A DNA stretch of 64,000 nt from an uncultured Muribaculum sp. (GCF_910583865.1 NZ_CAJTYX010000011.1:1-64000); one strand, 5' to 3'. Positions 1-9,280 are shown, counted from the first letter of the stretch. Program-made: numbers and translations. The notes: generated by a model not told the origin, from the sequence alone.

Positions 1-115
1 TGTCCACATAGAACTTTGGGAATACAATTCATCACCCCAAATGTCCACCCTGCCTATTCTTCTCTACATGAAAATCTCTGTGCTCTCTGTGGGCTCTGTG
101 CGTTATTTGAAATTC

Positions 116-136
116 GGATGCTTCGGGGAAGCATCC
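116..136 (-). terminator. Hairpin downstream of the TPR gene
   Basis: A perfect 9-bp stem (GGATGCTTC / GAAGCATCC) with a 3-nt loop lies about 50 nt beyond the stop of the minus-strand TPR gene. On the minus strand it is followed by only a short T-containing run, so terminator strength is uncertain. Nothing else in bases 1-187 looks like a gene; a 62-codon plus-strand frame there has no recognisable features. Confidence 0.5.
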
Positions 137-187
137 CTACGTTGCGATGTATATTTGCGTTATTAGTAGTCTATGGGGGGCCGGGTG

Positions 188-1027
188 TTATTTGGGGGAG
201 TTGAGGGCGCGGCGGAGGTCGTCGATGGCGTCGTCGTGCATGTAGCGCATCTTGTTGAGATAGGCACGGTAGAGGTACAGCTCTTTGTCGTCGGGATTGT
301 GTTCAAGTCCGGTGGTGATGTCGGCTGACGCTTCATTGAGGCGTCCTGTCATCAGGTAGCAGACGGCACGTGCCCCATAGAAGTGTGATGACGGGTCTTT
401 GTCGATCACTTTCGTGTAGAATGGTATGGCTTTTTCCCATTGTTCGGTGGCGGTGAACAGTGATGCGCATGCGATGCCTGTCTGGAGGCTGTCGGGCGCG
501 ATTTCGAGGAGCAGGTCGCATTGGCGGTGGCAGGCGACGGTGTCGCCCTGTCGCAATGACAGCATGGCGTGCATGTAGCGAGCGTCGACATTTGTGGAGT
601 CGAGGCGTGTGATTGAGGCATAATCATTGTTGGCGAGGCTGTCGCGACCCATGGCGAGGAGCACGTCGGCGCGGTTGGAGAGCACGGTGACGCTTCGCGG
701 CGCTTTCCGGTGGGCTTCGTCGAGAGACCGGAGCGCGAGGCTGTCGCGACCGAGGTTGTACTGCACTATGCCGAGATTTGAGAGTATGAGCACGTTGGAT
801 GGGTTGGCCGGGTCGGTCGACAGCGCACGCAGGAGGTACTGTTCGGCTTCGTCCCAGTTGCGGTCGGAGATGGCGGTGTCGGCTTTCCCCATGAGGTCGA
901 AGTATTCGTCCTGCGAGCCGGTCCGGGGGGTATCGGCAATGGCCCGGATGCCGGGATAGAGCGCGATGGCGGCGAGGGAGACAAGGGGCGCCACCCGGAG
1001 GATGCATATGTGTTTGCGGAGGTTCAT
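188..1027 (-). CDS. Tetratricopeptide repeat protein, probably exported
   Basis: 279 aa. The N-terminus has a positively charged start and a hydrophobic stretch (about residues 10-30), consistent with a signal peptide or anchor; there is no clear lipobox. From about residue 40 to the end, successive helical repeats of TPR type are visible, e.g. WDEAEQYLLRALSTDPANP, WEKAIPFYTKVIDKDPSS and LNEASADITTGLEHNPDD. TPR arrays are protein-interaction scaffolds; no catalytic motif is seen. The start codon directly abuts the recQ stop with zero spacing, so it is the last gene of a recJ-recQ-TPR operon. Co-transcription does not by itself imply a DNA-repair role. Specific function unknown. Confidence 0.85.
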   Translation of the reverse strand: MNLRKHICILRVAPLVSLAAIALYPGIRAIADTPRTGSQDEYFDLMGKADTAISDRNWDEAEQYLLRALSTDPANPSNVLILSNLGIVQYNLGRDSLALRSLDEAHRKAPRSVTVLSNRADVLLAMGRDSLANNDYASITRLDSTNVDARYMHAMLSLRQGDTVACHRQCDLLLEIAPDSLQTGIACASLFTATEQWEKAIPFYTKVIDKDPSSHFYGARAVCYLMTGRLNEASADITTGLEHNPDDKELYLYRAYLNKMRYMHDDAIDDLRRALNSPK

Positions 1028-2953
1028 CTAATGCTTGTTTAGAGTGAAGTATTCGTTTTCCGTCATTGTGACGATGCCTTTGCGCATCATTTCGCGCAGG
1101 GCGTCGATTATTTCTTCCTGACGGAAGGCAGATTCATCCAGAAGGTATCTCAGCGGGCGCGGCTGCTGCCCGATCATGTAGCGCAGTGATTCGCCGAGTT
1201 CGTGGCGGCGGTCAGGCGACAGGTCGCGCTTCTTGCGCCGGCGGCATTCGTCGCAGGTGCCGCACACGTCGCGTGGCTTCTCGCCGAAGTAGCGCAGCAT
1301 CACGTTGACGCGGCACTCGACGGAACCGAACGCGAATTCTTTCATCGCTTCGAGGCGCATCTCCATGCGTCGGCGCTGCTCTTCGTAGATTGCGGGTGGT
1401 ATGAGGATATGCGGCGGGAGCTGGCGGGAAGAGGTGTATAGGATATAGGGGGTGGTCTTGCGCGGGATGTATTGCAGTATGTGCATGCGCGACAGCACCA
1501 CGAGCGTCTCGCACACCTGCTGTTCGGTCGTCTCGGCCCGTGAGGCTATCATGCTTTCGTCGATGGGTATGAAATCGGCGAACAGGCCCGTGTAGGAACG
1601 CATGAGCACGTTGAACACCTTCTCCTTGGTGTTATCGAGGGTGATGTGGTACAGTTCTTCCTTGGTGGCCGTGATCATCACGCGCGAGTGTGTCGACACT
1701 TCGTCCATGAACTCGATGTGGCCGCACTGCGTGAGGATGTGCAGCGCGCTGCGTGCCTGCCGGGGATTGAGAGAGTAGATGGTGGTGAACTTGGCGAAGT
1801 TGAACTCGTAAATCCGGCCGAACCCCTCCCCGACGGGTATGGACAGGAAGTTTCCGGCGAGCTCGTAGACGCGGCGAATATAGTCTTTTGGCGGGAATGC
1901 CTCGTCGATGGCCCGGGTGAGGCGTCCTTTGTCGTGGGGGGAGACGATGAGCACGGCGAAAGCCGGCTTGCCGTCCCTTCCGGCGCGCCCGGCCTCCTGG
2001 TAGTATTCTTCAAGCGAGAGCGGGCAGTCGATGTGCACGACCGTGCGTACGTCGGGCTTGTCGATTCCCATGCCGAAGGCGTTTGTGGCGACAATCACGC
2101 GGGTCTTTTCCGATTTCCACTCCTCTTGCCGTATGGATTTCTCCTGCGCCTGCAATCCGGCGTGGTAATAGTCGGCGGCGATGCCGTTTTTCGACAGCAT
2201 CTCGGCGATCTGTCGTGTGCGGATGCGCGAGCGCACGTAGACAATCGCGCTGCCGGATGTACGGGTGAGTATGTTGAGCAACTGACGGTCCTTGTCGTAG
2301 TCGTTGCGCACGATATACGATATGTTGGGGCGCGAGAAACTCCTGGAGAAAACATTAGGGCGGCGGAATTCCAGACGAGCCATGATATCGGCCACCACTT
2401 CGGGAGTGGCCGAGGCGGTGAGCGCGAGCAGGGGCGCATGGGGGAACAGCGCACGCAGTGATGCTATCTTTAGATATGCGGGGCGGAAGTCGTAGCCCCA
2501 TTGCGATATGCAGTGGGCCTCGTCGACGACGATCAGCCGGATGTCGAGCCCGCGCAATGTCTCCAGGAAACGCTCGGACTGCAGTTTTTCCGGTGACAGG
2601 TAGAGGAGACGGGCTTTTCCGAGGCGGCATCGGTCGATGCCGAGCCTGTGTTCGGCGCGCGATAGTCCGGAGTGGAGGCACACGGCCCTTATGCCACGTG
2701 CAAGCAGGTTGTCGACCTGGTCTTTCATCAGCGATATGAGCGGTGTGACGACTATCGTCAGGCCGTCGGACGCAAGGGCCGGAATCTGGAACGTCAGCGA
2801 CTTTCCGCCGCCGGTCGGGAGCAGCCCCAGAGTGTCGTTGCCGTCGAGCACGGAGAGTATTATCTCCTCCTGTGCGGGACGGAACGCATCGTATCCCCAG
2901 TATCGACCGAGGATGTCGTGTATGAGAAGAGATTTTGATGCGCGATCAGTCAT
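1028..2953 (-). CDS. recQ: ATP-dependent DNA helicase RecQ
   Basis: 641 aa, 3'-5' superfamily 2 DNA helicase. Walker A (LPTGGGKS, Lys51), DEAH box (144-147, followed by CISQWGYDFRPAY, the RecQ aromatic-rich loop region), TASAT motif III and motif VI (QEAGRAGRDG) are all present. A Cys set near residues 555-585 (ending CGTCDEC) is the RecQ zinc-binding module, followed by a winged-helix-like tail. Length and ending suggest RecQ-C/RQC without a clear HRDC domain. It overlaps the 3' end of recJ by 8 bp, so the two RecF-pathway end-processing enzymes (helicase plus 5'-3' exonuclease) are co-expressed. Confidence 0.97.
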   Translation of the reverse strand: MTDRASKSLLIHDILGRYWGYDAFRPAQEEIILSVLDGNDTLGLLPTGGGKSLTFQIPALASDGLTIVVTPLISLMKDQVDNLLARGIRAVCLHSGLSRAEHRLGIDRCRLGKARLLYLSPEKLQSERFLETLRGLDIRLIVVDEAHCISQWGYDFRPAYLKIASLRALFPHAPLLALTASATPEVVADIMARLEFRRPNVFSRSFSRPNISYIVRNDYDKDRQLLNILTRTSGSAIVYVRSRIRTRQIAEMLSKNGIAADYYHAGLQAQEKSIRQEEWKSEKTRVIVATNAFGMGIDKPDVRTVVHIDCPLSLEEYYQEAGRAGRDGKPAFAVLIVSPHDKGRLTRAIDEAFPPKDYIRRVYELAGNFLSIPVGEGFGRIYEFNFAKFTTIYSLNPRQARSALHILTQCGHIEFMDEVSTHSRVMITATKEELYHITLDNTKEKVFNVLMRSYTGLFADFIPIDESMIASRAETTEQQVCETLVVLSRMHILQYIPRKTTPYILYTSSRQLPPHILIPPAIYEEQRRRMEMRLEAMKEFAFGSVECRVNVMLRYFGEKPRDVCGTCDECRRRKKRDLSPDRRHELGESLRYMIGQQPRPLRYLLDESAFRQEEIIDALREMMRKGIVTMTENEYFTLNKH

Positions 2954-4676
2954 CGCATATATTTATGTCCTTTACGTGGAGCTGGATCGATGCTGTGGAG
3001 TTGGGGTGCTTGTTTTCTTCGATGGTGTAGCAGATGTCGAAAGGCTTGCGCGAGTGTATGTGGTCGAAGTATTTGCCTTTGTTGAACGCGATGCCGTTGA
3101 ACACTTTTCCGGAAGTGTTGTCGACAAGCTCCAGCTTCACGTGTTCGAGATGTCGTCCGACGAGCTTGCTTGTGCCGAAGTCCATGACGTGGCGTGTGCA
3201 GAACACCGGTTTCTGGTTACCCGGCCCGAATGGGTTGAACTTCCGGAGCAGGCTTATGAACTGCGGCGTGATTTCGGCGAAAGTGAGCAGCGCGTCGATT
3301 TCCAGCTGCGGGGTAAGCTGCGTGGGCAGTATGTTGTCGGCCACGTATTTCTCGAAGCGGCGTGTGAATTCCGGGATGTTCTCCTCCTTCATGGAGAGCC
3401 CGACGGCGTAGGTGTGGCCTCCGAAGTTCTCGAGCAGGTCGCGGCATGAGTCGATGGCACTATATATGTCGAACCCTTGCACGGAGCGAGATGAACCGGT
3501 GGCGAGACCGTTGGAAAGGGTGAGCACTACGGAAGGTTTGTAGTATAGCTCTGTTATGCGCGACGCCACGATCCCGATGATGCCCTTGTGCCAGTCGGAG
3601 TTGTATATCACGATAGACTTCTTGTCCTGGAACTTGTCGGTGTGCTGCTCAAGGATGGCGTTGGCCTCCTCGGTGATGCGTTTGTCGAGTTCCTTGCGGT
3701 CTTTGTTGTACTGGTCGATGTTTTTCGCGATATGGTATGCTTCGGCGAAATCGCGGGCCACGAGCAGCTCGACGGCCTCGCGTCCGCTCTGCATGCGTCC
3801 GGATGCGTTGATGCGCGGCCCTATCTTGAAGATCACGTCGGAGATGGTGATCTCACGGTTAAGGAGCTGGCATATCTTTATGATGGCCCTCAGGCCGACG
3901 TTGGGGTTGGTGTTGAGACGGCGCAACCCCCAGTAGGTCATTATGCGGTTTTCATCGACCATGGGCACTATGTCGGCGGCGATGCTGACGGCCACGAGGT
4001 CGAGCATGTTTTCAAGCTCGGTCGACTGCAGTCCGTTGCTCTGCGCGAATGCCTGCATGAACTTGAACCCCACGCCGCATCCCGAGAGGTGGGGGCACGG
4101 GTAGGTACTCCCTTCGAGTTTGGGATTGAGGATGGCCGCGGCAGGTGGCAGCTCGTCGTCCGGGACGTGATGGTCGCAGATGATGAAATCTATGCCGAGA
4201 GTGCGGGCATACTTGATCTCCTCGATTGCCTTTATGCCGCAGTCGAGGATGATGATGAGACGGACGCCTGAAGCGGCGGCCTCGTCAATTGTGCGGTAGG
4301 ATATGCCATATCCCTCGTCGTAGCGGGTGGGGATATAGTATTCGATGTTGGAGTAATAATTCTGCAGGTACTTGTAGACGAGGGCGACGGCAGTTGTCCC
4401 GTCGACGTCGTAGTCACCATACACCATTATTTTCTCCTTCAACCCCATGGCCTTGTTGAGCCTGTTTACAGCTTTGTCCATGTCGGGCATCAGGAACGGC
4501 GAATGCATGTCACGCAGCGAGGGGTGGAAAAATTTTTCCGCCTCCTCGACAGTGGATATGCCACGCTGCACCAGTAGCTCGCTAACAGGTGGGCAATCGG
4601 CGTATCTTGACGCCAACTCCGTCTCTGATTTTTGTTTTTCTGCTGTAAGGGGTAAGTAAATCCATTTACTTATCAT
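2946..4676 (-). CDS. recJ: Single-stranded-DNA-specific exonuclease RecJ
   Basis: 576 aa, the usual RecJ length. DHH-family phosphoesterase motifs are clear: DYDVDG (88-93), the metal-binding DHH triad (168-170) and the GIIGIVASR DHHA1 region near residue 365. RecJ degrades ssDNA 5' to 3' in recombination and mismatch repair and needs divalent metal bound by these Asp/His residues. First gene of recJ-recQ-TPR; the recQ start lies inside its last codons. A TATATTTG box about 195 nt upstream (4871-4878) could be the promoter. Confidence 0.97.
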   Translation of the reverse strand: MISKWIYLPLTAEKQKSETELASRYADCPPVSELLVQRGISTVEEAEKFFHPSLRDMHSPFLMPDMDKAVNRLNKAMGLKEKIMVYGDYDVDGTTAVALVYKYLQNYYSNIEYYIPTRYDEGYGISYRTIDEAAASGVRLIIILDCGIKAIEEIKYARTLGIDFIICDHHVPDDELPPAAAILNPKLEGSTYPCPHLSGCGVGFKFMQAFAQSNGLQSTELENMLDLVAVSIAADIVPMVDENRIMTYWGLRRLNTNPNVGLRAIIKICQLLNREITISDVIFKIGPRINASGRMQSGREAVELLVARDFAEAYHIAKNIDQYNKDRKELDKRITEEANAILEQHTDKFQDKKSIVIYNSDWHKGIIGIVASRITELYYKPSVVLTLSNGLATGSSRSVQGFDIYSAIDSCRDLLENFGGHTYAVGLSMKEENIPEFTRRFEKYVADNILPTQLTPQLEIDALLTFAEITPQFISLLRKFNPFGPGNQKPVFCTRHVMDFGTSKLVGRHLEHVKLELVDNTSGKVFNGIAFNKGKYFDHIHSRKPFDICYTIEENKHPNSTASIQLHVKDINICDD

Positions 4677-4870
4677 TTATGTTGTTTTTATTTTTTGCAT
4701 TGCAAGAGGCCGCGTGGCAAGCGGACCTGAGAGAGGAGGGGAGAGGATAATGGAGAAAAGATGCCGTGTCATCGCACAATGTGTTGGGAGAGAGCGGCGA
4801 AAGCATCCGGTATGTATGGCGTTCAGGGCCATGGTCAGTAGGGTCACACACCTACTTCGGGTATATAACG

Positions 4871-4878
4871 CAAATATA
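4871..4878 (-). promoter_or_regulatory. Putative -7 box for recJ-recQ-TPR
   Basis: The minus strand reads TATATTTG, a match to the Bacteroides TAnnTTTG -7 element. No good TTTG -33 partner is visible. The implied leader of roughly 190 nt is long and the rest of 4677-4943 shows no gene. Confidence 0.45.
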
Positions 4879-4943
4879 GCCATTAATTTTGTAATGGCTA
4901 CTATGGAGGGGATGATTTAAGTTAATTTAGATTTTGAGGGTAC

Positions 4944-6116
4944 TCAGGCCTGCTGGCCGGGGTTGAGGTGCACGTCGAGCTGCGGGAACGGGAAGTTGAT
5001 TCCGAGCGGAGGCAGCTCCTTGTAGAATCGCTCGTTCATGGTGTAGAACACGCCCCAGTAGTTTTCCGATCGCGTCCATGCACGCACGGTGAGGTCGACG
5101 CTCGATGTGTTGAGATTGCCGAGACCTACGAACGGGGCGCGGCTAATCTTGGGCAGAAGCGCAAGAGTCTCTTTGTGGTATTCATCGATAGGCTTGGGGA
5201 CGGGTACCTTTATTTTCCCGTTTTTCCCTTTGAATCGGTTGAGCCACGACCGGGATTGCTCCTTTCCTTCAGTTTGTTCGAGTTCTTTGGCCGTGGCGGC
5301 GTCGCTGTCGGAGTTTTCAAGGTCCTGTTCCATGAGCGATTCGTCGGGAGCGTTTTCGTCATCCTCGATATATTGCCTCACTACCCGCGGATCGCTGAGC
5401 AGGATGTCGATTATTCCTTTCTTTGCGGTGTCGTAGTCGTCGCCGTATGCGATCGATACGGTCCAGTCGACCCTCCGGTAGGCTTCCTTGGAATAGTTGT
5501 TGACGGAGCTTGTCGAGAGTCCGCCGTTGGGTATGATGATCTGCTTGTTGTCGGCGGTGTTGATTATGGTCGAGAATATCTGTATTTCCTTTACCGTGCC
5601 GGCGTATCCCTGCGCCTCGATGTAATCGCCGATCTTGTACGGCTTCAGGAGGAGTATGAGGACACCTCCGGCAAAGTTCTGCAGTGTGCCGCTCAGGGCG
5701 AGACCAACGGCGACACCGGCCGAGGCGAACAGCGCCAGGAATGAGCTTGTCTCCAGCCCGAGTATGCCGATCACGGTGATCACCAGGATGAAGTAGAGCG
5801 CTATGTTGATTACGCTGAGGATGAATGTGGCGAGGCTCTGGTCGAGCTTGCGGCGTATGAATATCGATGATACGAGCCTATAGATCTTGCGTATGAGGAA
5901 TCTGCCGGCATAGAACACGAGGACCGCTATGGCCAGGTGTGCGGCAAATTCGAGCAGGCTGTTGATGAGCCGGTTGATTATCTCGTCGGCCGACATGCCT
6001 TCGAGCATTTTCAGGTCTTTGCCTATGTTCTGTATGGAGTCGGATGCGGCAGCTTCGGCGGCTTTCGGTGCCACGGCGGATTCCGCCCCTTTGAGTATGT
6101 CGTCAAACTGTATCAT
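4944..6116 (-). CDS. MscS-family mechanosensitive channel with charged C-domain insertion
   Basis: 390 aa. Hydrophobic segments at about 55-75, 95-121 and 128-158 match the three MscS transmembrane helices; the last is the Gly/Ala-rich pore helix (ASAGVAVGLALSGTLQNFAGG) leading into LKPYKIGD and a beta domain (IIIPNG). The family releases solutes under hypo-osmotic shock. Unusually, residues about 249-322 form a highly acidic then basic, low-complexity insert in the cytoplasmic alpha/beta domain, before the conserved end resumes. It follows the clostripain-like gene by 18 nt, so the two are likely co-transcribed, although the functional link is unclear. Confidence 0.93.
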   Translation of the reverse strand: MIQFDDILKGAESAVAPKAAEAAASDSIQNIGKDLKMLEGMSADEIINRLINSLLEFAAHLAIAVLVFYAGRFLIRKIYRLVSSIFIRRKLDQSLATFILSVINIALYFILVITVIGILGLETSSFLALFASAGVAVGLALSGTLQNFAGGVLILLLKPYKIGDYIEAQGYAGTVKEIQIFSTIINTADNKQIIIPNGGLSTSSVNNYSKEAYRRVDWTVSIAYGDDYDTAKKGIIDILLSDPRVVRQYIEDDENAPDESLMEQDLENSDSDAATAKELEQTEGKEQSRSWLNRFKGKNGKIKVPVPKPIDEYHKETLALLPKISRAPFVGLGNLNTSSVDLTVRAWTRSENYWGVFYTMNERFYKELPPLGINFPFPQLDVHLNPGQQA

Positions 6117-6134
6117 ATCGGGTGTGATTGTATC

Positions 6135-7307
6135 TTATTCTGTCTTGTGCGATATCATGTAGGGGGCCACGACGTCGTGATACCATTGCAGGTCGTCGTA
6201 ATGGTACCGTGTCTGCAAGTTGGAGCTCCCGGGAATGAACGCGGAGACCCCGTTCACATTATCAAGCGGGTAATTGCCGTAGTTGAGCCAGAGAACGTCG
6301 GTGTGGCGGAACACGGGGACAAACTGCGCCAAGGCATTGTCGAAACGCGCGACAAGCGAGGCGTCGGCGGTCAAGGTGTGCATGTAATGGCTGAGGTCGT
6401 AGAAATAGCCGCTCCACCCGGAAAATCCGTATTGCTGTATGCGCGAGGGATCGACATAGGTGGTCTGCGCGGATGAATAGATGGCCTTGACGGCATCGGC
6501 CACAGCACCGATGCGCGACATGTCGTAGAGCGAAATGGCTATGCCGCAGTAGTCGCCGTCACGTGTAAGATTTGCGATGGCGTCGTAGGTGTTGACCGCG
6601 AGGCTGCCGAGATCAAGCTGCTTTGAGAAGAAGGCGGGAATGTTGCGCCCATAGTCCATGCCGGCATATGGCGTCTCGGTGGAGCTTGCGATTATGAAGT
6701 CGGCGGCGTTGCGCAGCTCGTAGAGCGTCTCGATGTTGCCCATGAAGCAGCAGTCCATGTAGATGAACCGGAACTGCTTGTGGCCGAGCGCGTCGGCAAG
6801 GTCTGGAATCGACATCTCGCGCTCCGGACCGGTGAATCCCACGTCCTGGCCCCATGAACGGTTGGGCGACCTCCATCCCGACGCGTGGCTCCATAGCAGG
6901 AGACCGTATTCCTGCGCCGGGGCTATCTCGCGAGTGTCGGCGATGACGGTTTTCATCATTTCGGGGTCTACCGTATTGCTCCCTGCCGGATATGTCTTTA
7001 GTGTCGTTTGTGAGTCTTTTGTGAGTTCGATCAGCACAGGTCCGGCTGCGGATGATGTCTTGCTGAACACGATGAGCCTTCCGCCATTATCGAGCGCCCC
7101 AGCGTCGACGGCGCTTACCATGGCGTCGAAGTTGAGCTTGTAGGGGAGGGACGGACTGTTGTTGGCGGCCATGTAGACGAGCACGGTGCGCGACACTTCG
7201 GGGGATTGAGGTCCCGGAGCGTCACCGTCATCATGCTTGCATGAAACGCATATGAGCAATATGCCTGTCACGAGGAGAAGGTGGCGTAGTAGATATTTCA
7301 TGTCCAC
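6135..7307 (-). CDS. Clostripain-family (C11) cysteine peptidase lipoprotein
   Basis: 390 aa. The N-terminus ends in a lipobox (LLICVSC, Cys23) followed by KHDDGD, an acidic context typical of surface-directed Bacteroidetes lipoproteins. The C11 peptidase catalytic pair is visible as His141 in WSHASGW and Cys186 in YMDCCFMGN, in the expected order and spacing. C11 enzymes generally cleave after basic residues; substrate here is unknown. Leads an operon with the mscS gene. A TAATTTTG box lies 18 nt upstream of the start (7325-7332). Confidence 0.9.
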   Translation of the reverse strand: MDMKYLLRHLLLVTGILLICVSCKHDDGDAPGPQSPEVSRTVLVYMAANNSPSLPYKLNFDAMVSAVDAGALDNGGRLIVFSKTSSAAGPVLIELTKDSQTTLKTYPAGSNTVDPEMMKTVIADTREIAPAQEYGLLLWSHASGWRSPNRSWGQDVGFTGPEREMSIPDLADALGHKQFRFIYMDCCFMGNIETLYELRNAADFIIASSTETPYAGMDYGRNIPAFFSKQLDLGSLAVNTYDAIANLTRDGDYCGIAISLYDMSRIGAVADAVKAIYSSAQTTYVDPSRIQQYGFSGWSGYFYDLSHYMHTLTADASLVARFDNALAQFVPVFRHTDVLWLNYGNYPLDNVNGVSAFIPGSSNLQTRYHYDDLQWYHDVVAPYMISHKTE

Positions 7308-7324
7308 ACAGATTTACGAGGGTA

Positions 7325-7332
7325 CAAAATTA
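7325..7332 (-). promoter_or_regulatory. Putative -7 box for clostripain-mscS operon
   Basis: The minus strand reads TAATTTTG, matching TAnnTTTG, and would give a leader of about a dozen nucleotides before the ATG at 7307. The only TTTG upstream is about 24 nt away, longer than usual, so the -33 element is doubtful. Confidence 0.45.
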
Positions 7333-7414
7333 TTAAAAACAGGGGTTAAAATACCTCAAAATGGCATAATAAACCCAAACCGCCACTTTGCGATGTCCCT
7401 TGCGGGGGATTGCG

Positions 7415-8860
7415 TCAGGGGCGGGTGTCGACCGGCGTCAGTCCGAGTTTTCCGCCAACCATCATCATCAGCGAGAGGGCGGCATCGCGTTCGTTGGGTA
7501 TCATGCCGTCGAGTATGGCGTTTTTTATCGCCTCCTTGATTTCTCCGACCTCGCGGCATGGGCCGAGGCCGAACGTGGCCATTATCTCCTCGCCGGACAC
7601 CGGCGGCTGGAAGCAACGAATGCGGTCGCGTTCCTCAAGCTCGGTCATTTTGTGTCGCACGAGCTTGAAGTTCTCGATGTAGCGTTTCACCTTGGCCTCG
7701 TTTTTCGAGGTGATGTCGGCTTCGCACAGGGTCATAAGGTCATCGATGTCCTCGCCTGCGTCGAAAAGCAGACGTCTGACGGCGGAGTCGGTGACCGTCT
7801 CCTCGACAAGGGCTATGGGGCGCATGTGCAGCTCCACGAGTTTCTGTACATATTTCATCTTCTCATTCATCGGGAGACGCATGTCGCGGAATATGCGCGG
7901 GATCATCTTCGCCCCGATGAAATTGTGGTTGTGGAACGTCCAGCCGAGTTTGGCATCCCAACGCTTGGTGACCGGCTTGGCTATGTCGTGGAAGAGCGCC
8001 CCCCAACGGAGCCACACGTTCTTGGACTTCCGTGCCACGTTGTCTACCACCTGCAGCGTGTGGTGGAAATTGTCCTTGTGGCCGCGTCCGTTGACAGTCT
8101 CTACGCCGCGCATCGCATCAAGCTCCGGGAGGATGTATTTCAGCAGCCCGCACGCGGAGAGGAGTTCCCATCCTATGGATGGCATCGGCGAGGCCATGAT
8201 CTTCATAAGCTCGTCGGCTATGCGCTCGCGCGATATTATTTCGATGCGTGAGGCGTTGCGTGTGATGGCGTCGAATGTCTCCGGCACGATGGAGAATCCG
8301 AGCTGGGTTGCGAATCGGATGGCGCGCATCATCCGGAGGGGATCGTCGGAGAATGTGACGTCGGGGTCGAGCGGTGTGCGTATAAGCTGGTCGTCGAGGT
8401 CGGCCAGGCCGTCGAACGGGTCGATCAGTTCGCCGAATTCATCGGCATTCACGCATATGGCCATCGCGTTGATGGTGAAATCGCGTCGGGAAAGGTCGTC
8501 ATCGAGTGTGCCGTCCTCCACCACCGGCTTGCGGCTGTCGTGGGAGTATGATTCACGGCGAGCGCCTACGAATTCGAGTTCGAGGTCGTGGCGTTTCACC
8601 TGTGCGGTTCCGAAATTTCGGAACACATGCGCCTGGCATCCGCCTCCGAATGCGGCAGCCACGGCTTCGGCCACTTCTATCCCGCTCCCTACGGTGACGA
8701 AATCGATATCCTTGGAGTGGCGGTGGAGGAATATGTCGCGCACGTATCCGCCCACCACATAGCATGGACGGGACATGGAGTCGGCGACCGTTCCGACATT
8801 ATGAAATACGGGGAGGTCGATTTTATCGGCAAGATTCATTGTCGGTATTACTTTTTTCAT
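7415..8860 (-). CDS. cca: CCA tRNA nucleotidyltransferase with HD domain
   Basis: 481 aa. The head has the class II nucleotidyltransferase signature: VGGYVRD (36-42) then DID at 51-53, which binds the catalytic metals. The RNA-binding neck follows, and an HD domain is visible at roughly 255-300 (HHTLQVVDN ... LFHDIAKP). The enzyme builds or repairs the 3' CCA end of tRNAs without a template; HD-containing forms often also have phosphohydrolase activity. Start chosen at the first ATG; a second Met is at residue 8. The start lies only 25 bp from a MITE-like element that occupies its upstream region, so its promoter may have been displaced or supplied by the insertion. Confidence 0.95.
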   Translation of the reverse strand: MKKVIPTMNLADKIDLPVFHNVGTVADSMSRPCYVVGGYVRDIFLHRHSKDIDFVTVGSGIEVAEAVAAAFGGGCQAHVFRNFGTAQVKRHDLELEFVGARRESYSHDSRKPVVEDGTLDDDLSRRDFTINAMAICVNADEFGELIDPFDGLADLDDQLIRTPLDPDVTFSDDPLRMMRAIRFATQLGFSIVPETFDAITRNASRIEIISRERIADELMKIMASPMPSIGWELLSACGLLKYILPELDAMRGVETVNGRGHKDNFHHTLQVVDNVARKSKNVWLRWGALFHDIAKPVTKRWDAKLGWTFHNHNFIGAKMIPRIFRDMRLPMNEKMKYVQKLVELHMRPIALVEETVTDSAVRRLLFDAGEDIDDLMTLCEADITSKNEAKVKRYIENFKLVRHKMTELEERDRIRCFQPPVSGEEIMATFGLGPCREVGEIKEAIKNAILDGMIPNERDAALSLMMMVGGKLGLTPVDTRP

Positions 8861-8884
8861 AACAGGCTGAATAAACAGGGTTTA

Positions 8885-8917
8885 GAGGGTGTTTCATAAC
8901 AGAGGTTAAATACCGGG
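8885..8917 (+). repeat. Left terminal inverted repeat
   Basis: Starts GAGGGTGTTTCATAACAGAG. It differs from the reverse complement of the right repeat at two positions and is preceded by TTA. Confidence 0.85.
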
Positions 8918-9230
8918 CTGTCGGATTTTTAAGGAAATTACATTTAAGTCGAAGGAGCATAGTGGGATATGTGACTGAGACGCGAATGCAATTTCACAAA
9001 AATCCGGCAGCAGTAAAGTGACTTCTGCTGCTGATAGCTTCATCCTGTTAAAACTCAAGTTCATATCATGTCAGTTATGTTATAATTGCTTATTCCCTTG
9101 GATTCGCATCTTTGGATGTCTTTCACCTTTTGATTCAGTCTTTCTCGACAAGCTCGAAAGCGCTTCGCGATAACACATAGCCCGCTATGCTCCTGAATCC
9201 GCAAGGCGAAATCCATCGCAAATCTGCGAA

Positions 9231-9263
9231 CCCGGAATTTAACTTCTGTTATGAAACACCCTC
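9231..9263 (-). repeat. Right terminal inverted repeat
   Basis: The reverse complement starts GAGGGTGTTTCATAACAGAA. It is followed by TTA, the candidate target duplication, and lies 17 bp from the stop codon of the M24 peptidase gene. Confidence 0.85.
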
Positions 9264-9280
9264 TTAATCAGCCGGGGTTT

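Larger units (their letters stand above)
8885..9263. mobile_element. MITE-like element with 33-bp terminal inverted repeats
   Basis: A 379-bp unit bounded by terminal inverted repeats at 8885-8917 and 9231-9263, matching at 31 of 33 positions and beginning GAGGGTGTTTCATAAC. The flanks are TTA on both sides (8882-8884 and 9264-9266), a possible 3-bp target duplication. A second inverted pair lies inside (8954-8973 and 9174-9193, 18 of 20 matching), each arm containing a small CATAG/CTATG hairpin. A 45-codon minus-strand frame (9043-8906, starting MKLSAAEVTLLLPDF) ends in the left repeat and could be a transposase N-terminal remnant. It is too short to be autonomous. It fills most of the 420-bp gap between cca and the M24 peptidase gene. 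Confidence 0.8.

Noticed and set aside
1646..2461. 271-codon plus-strand frame opposite recQ
   Set aside because: Antisense shadow of recQ, with no start signal and no domain.
8885..9263. Element as an intact insertion sequence
   Set aside because: No frame long enough for a transposase; only a 45-codon stub is present.
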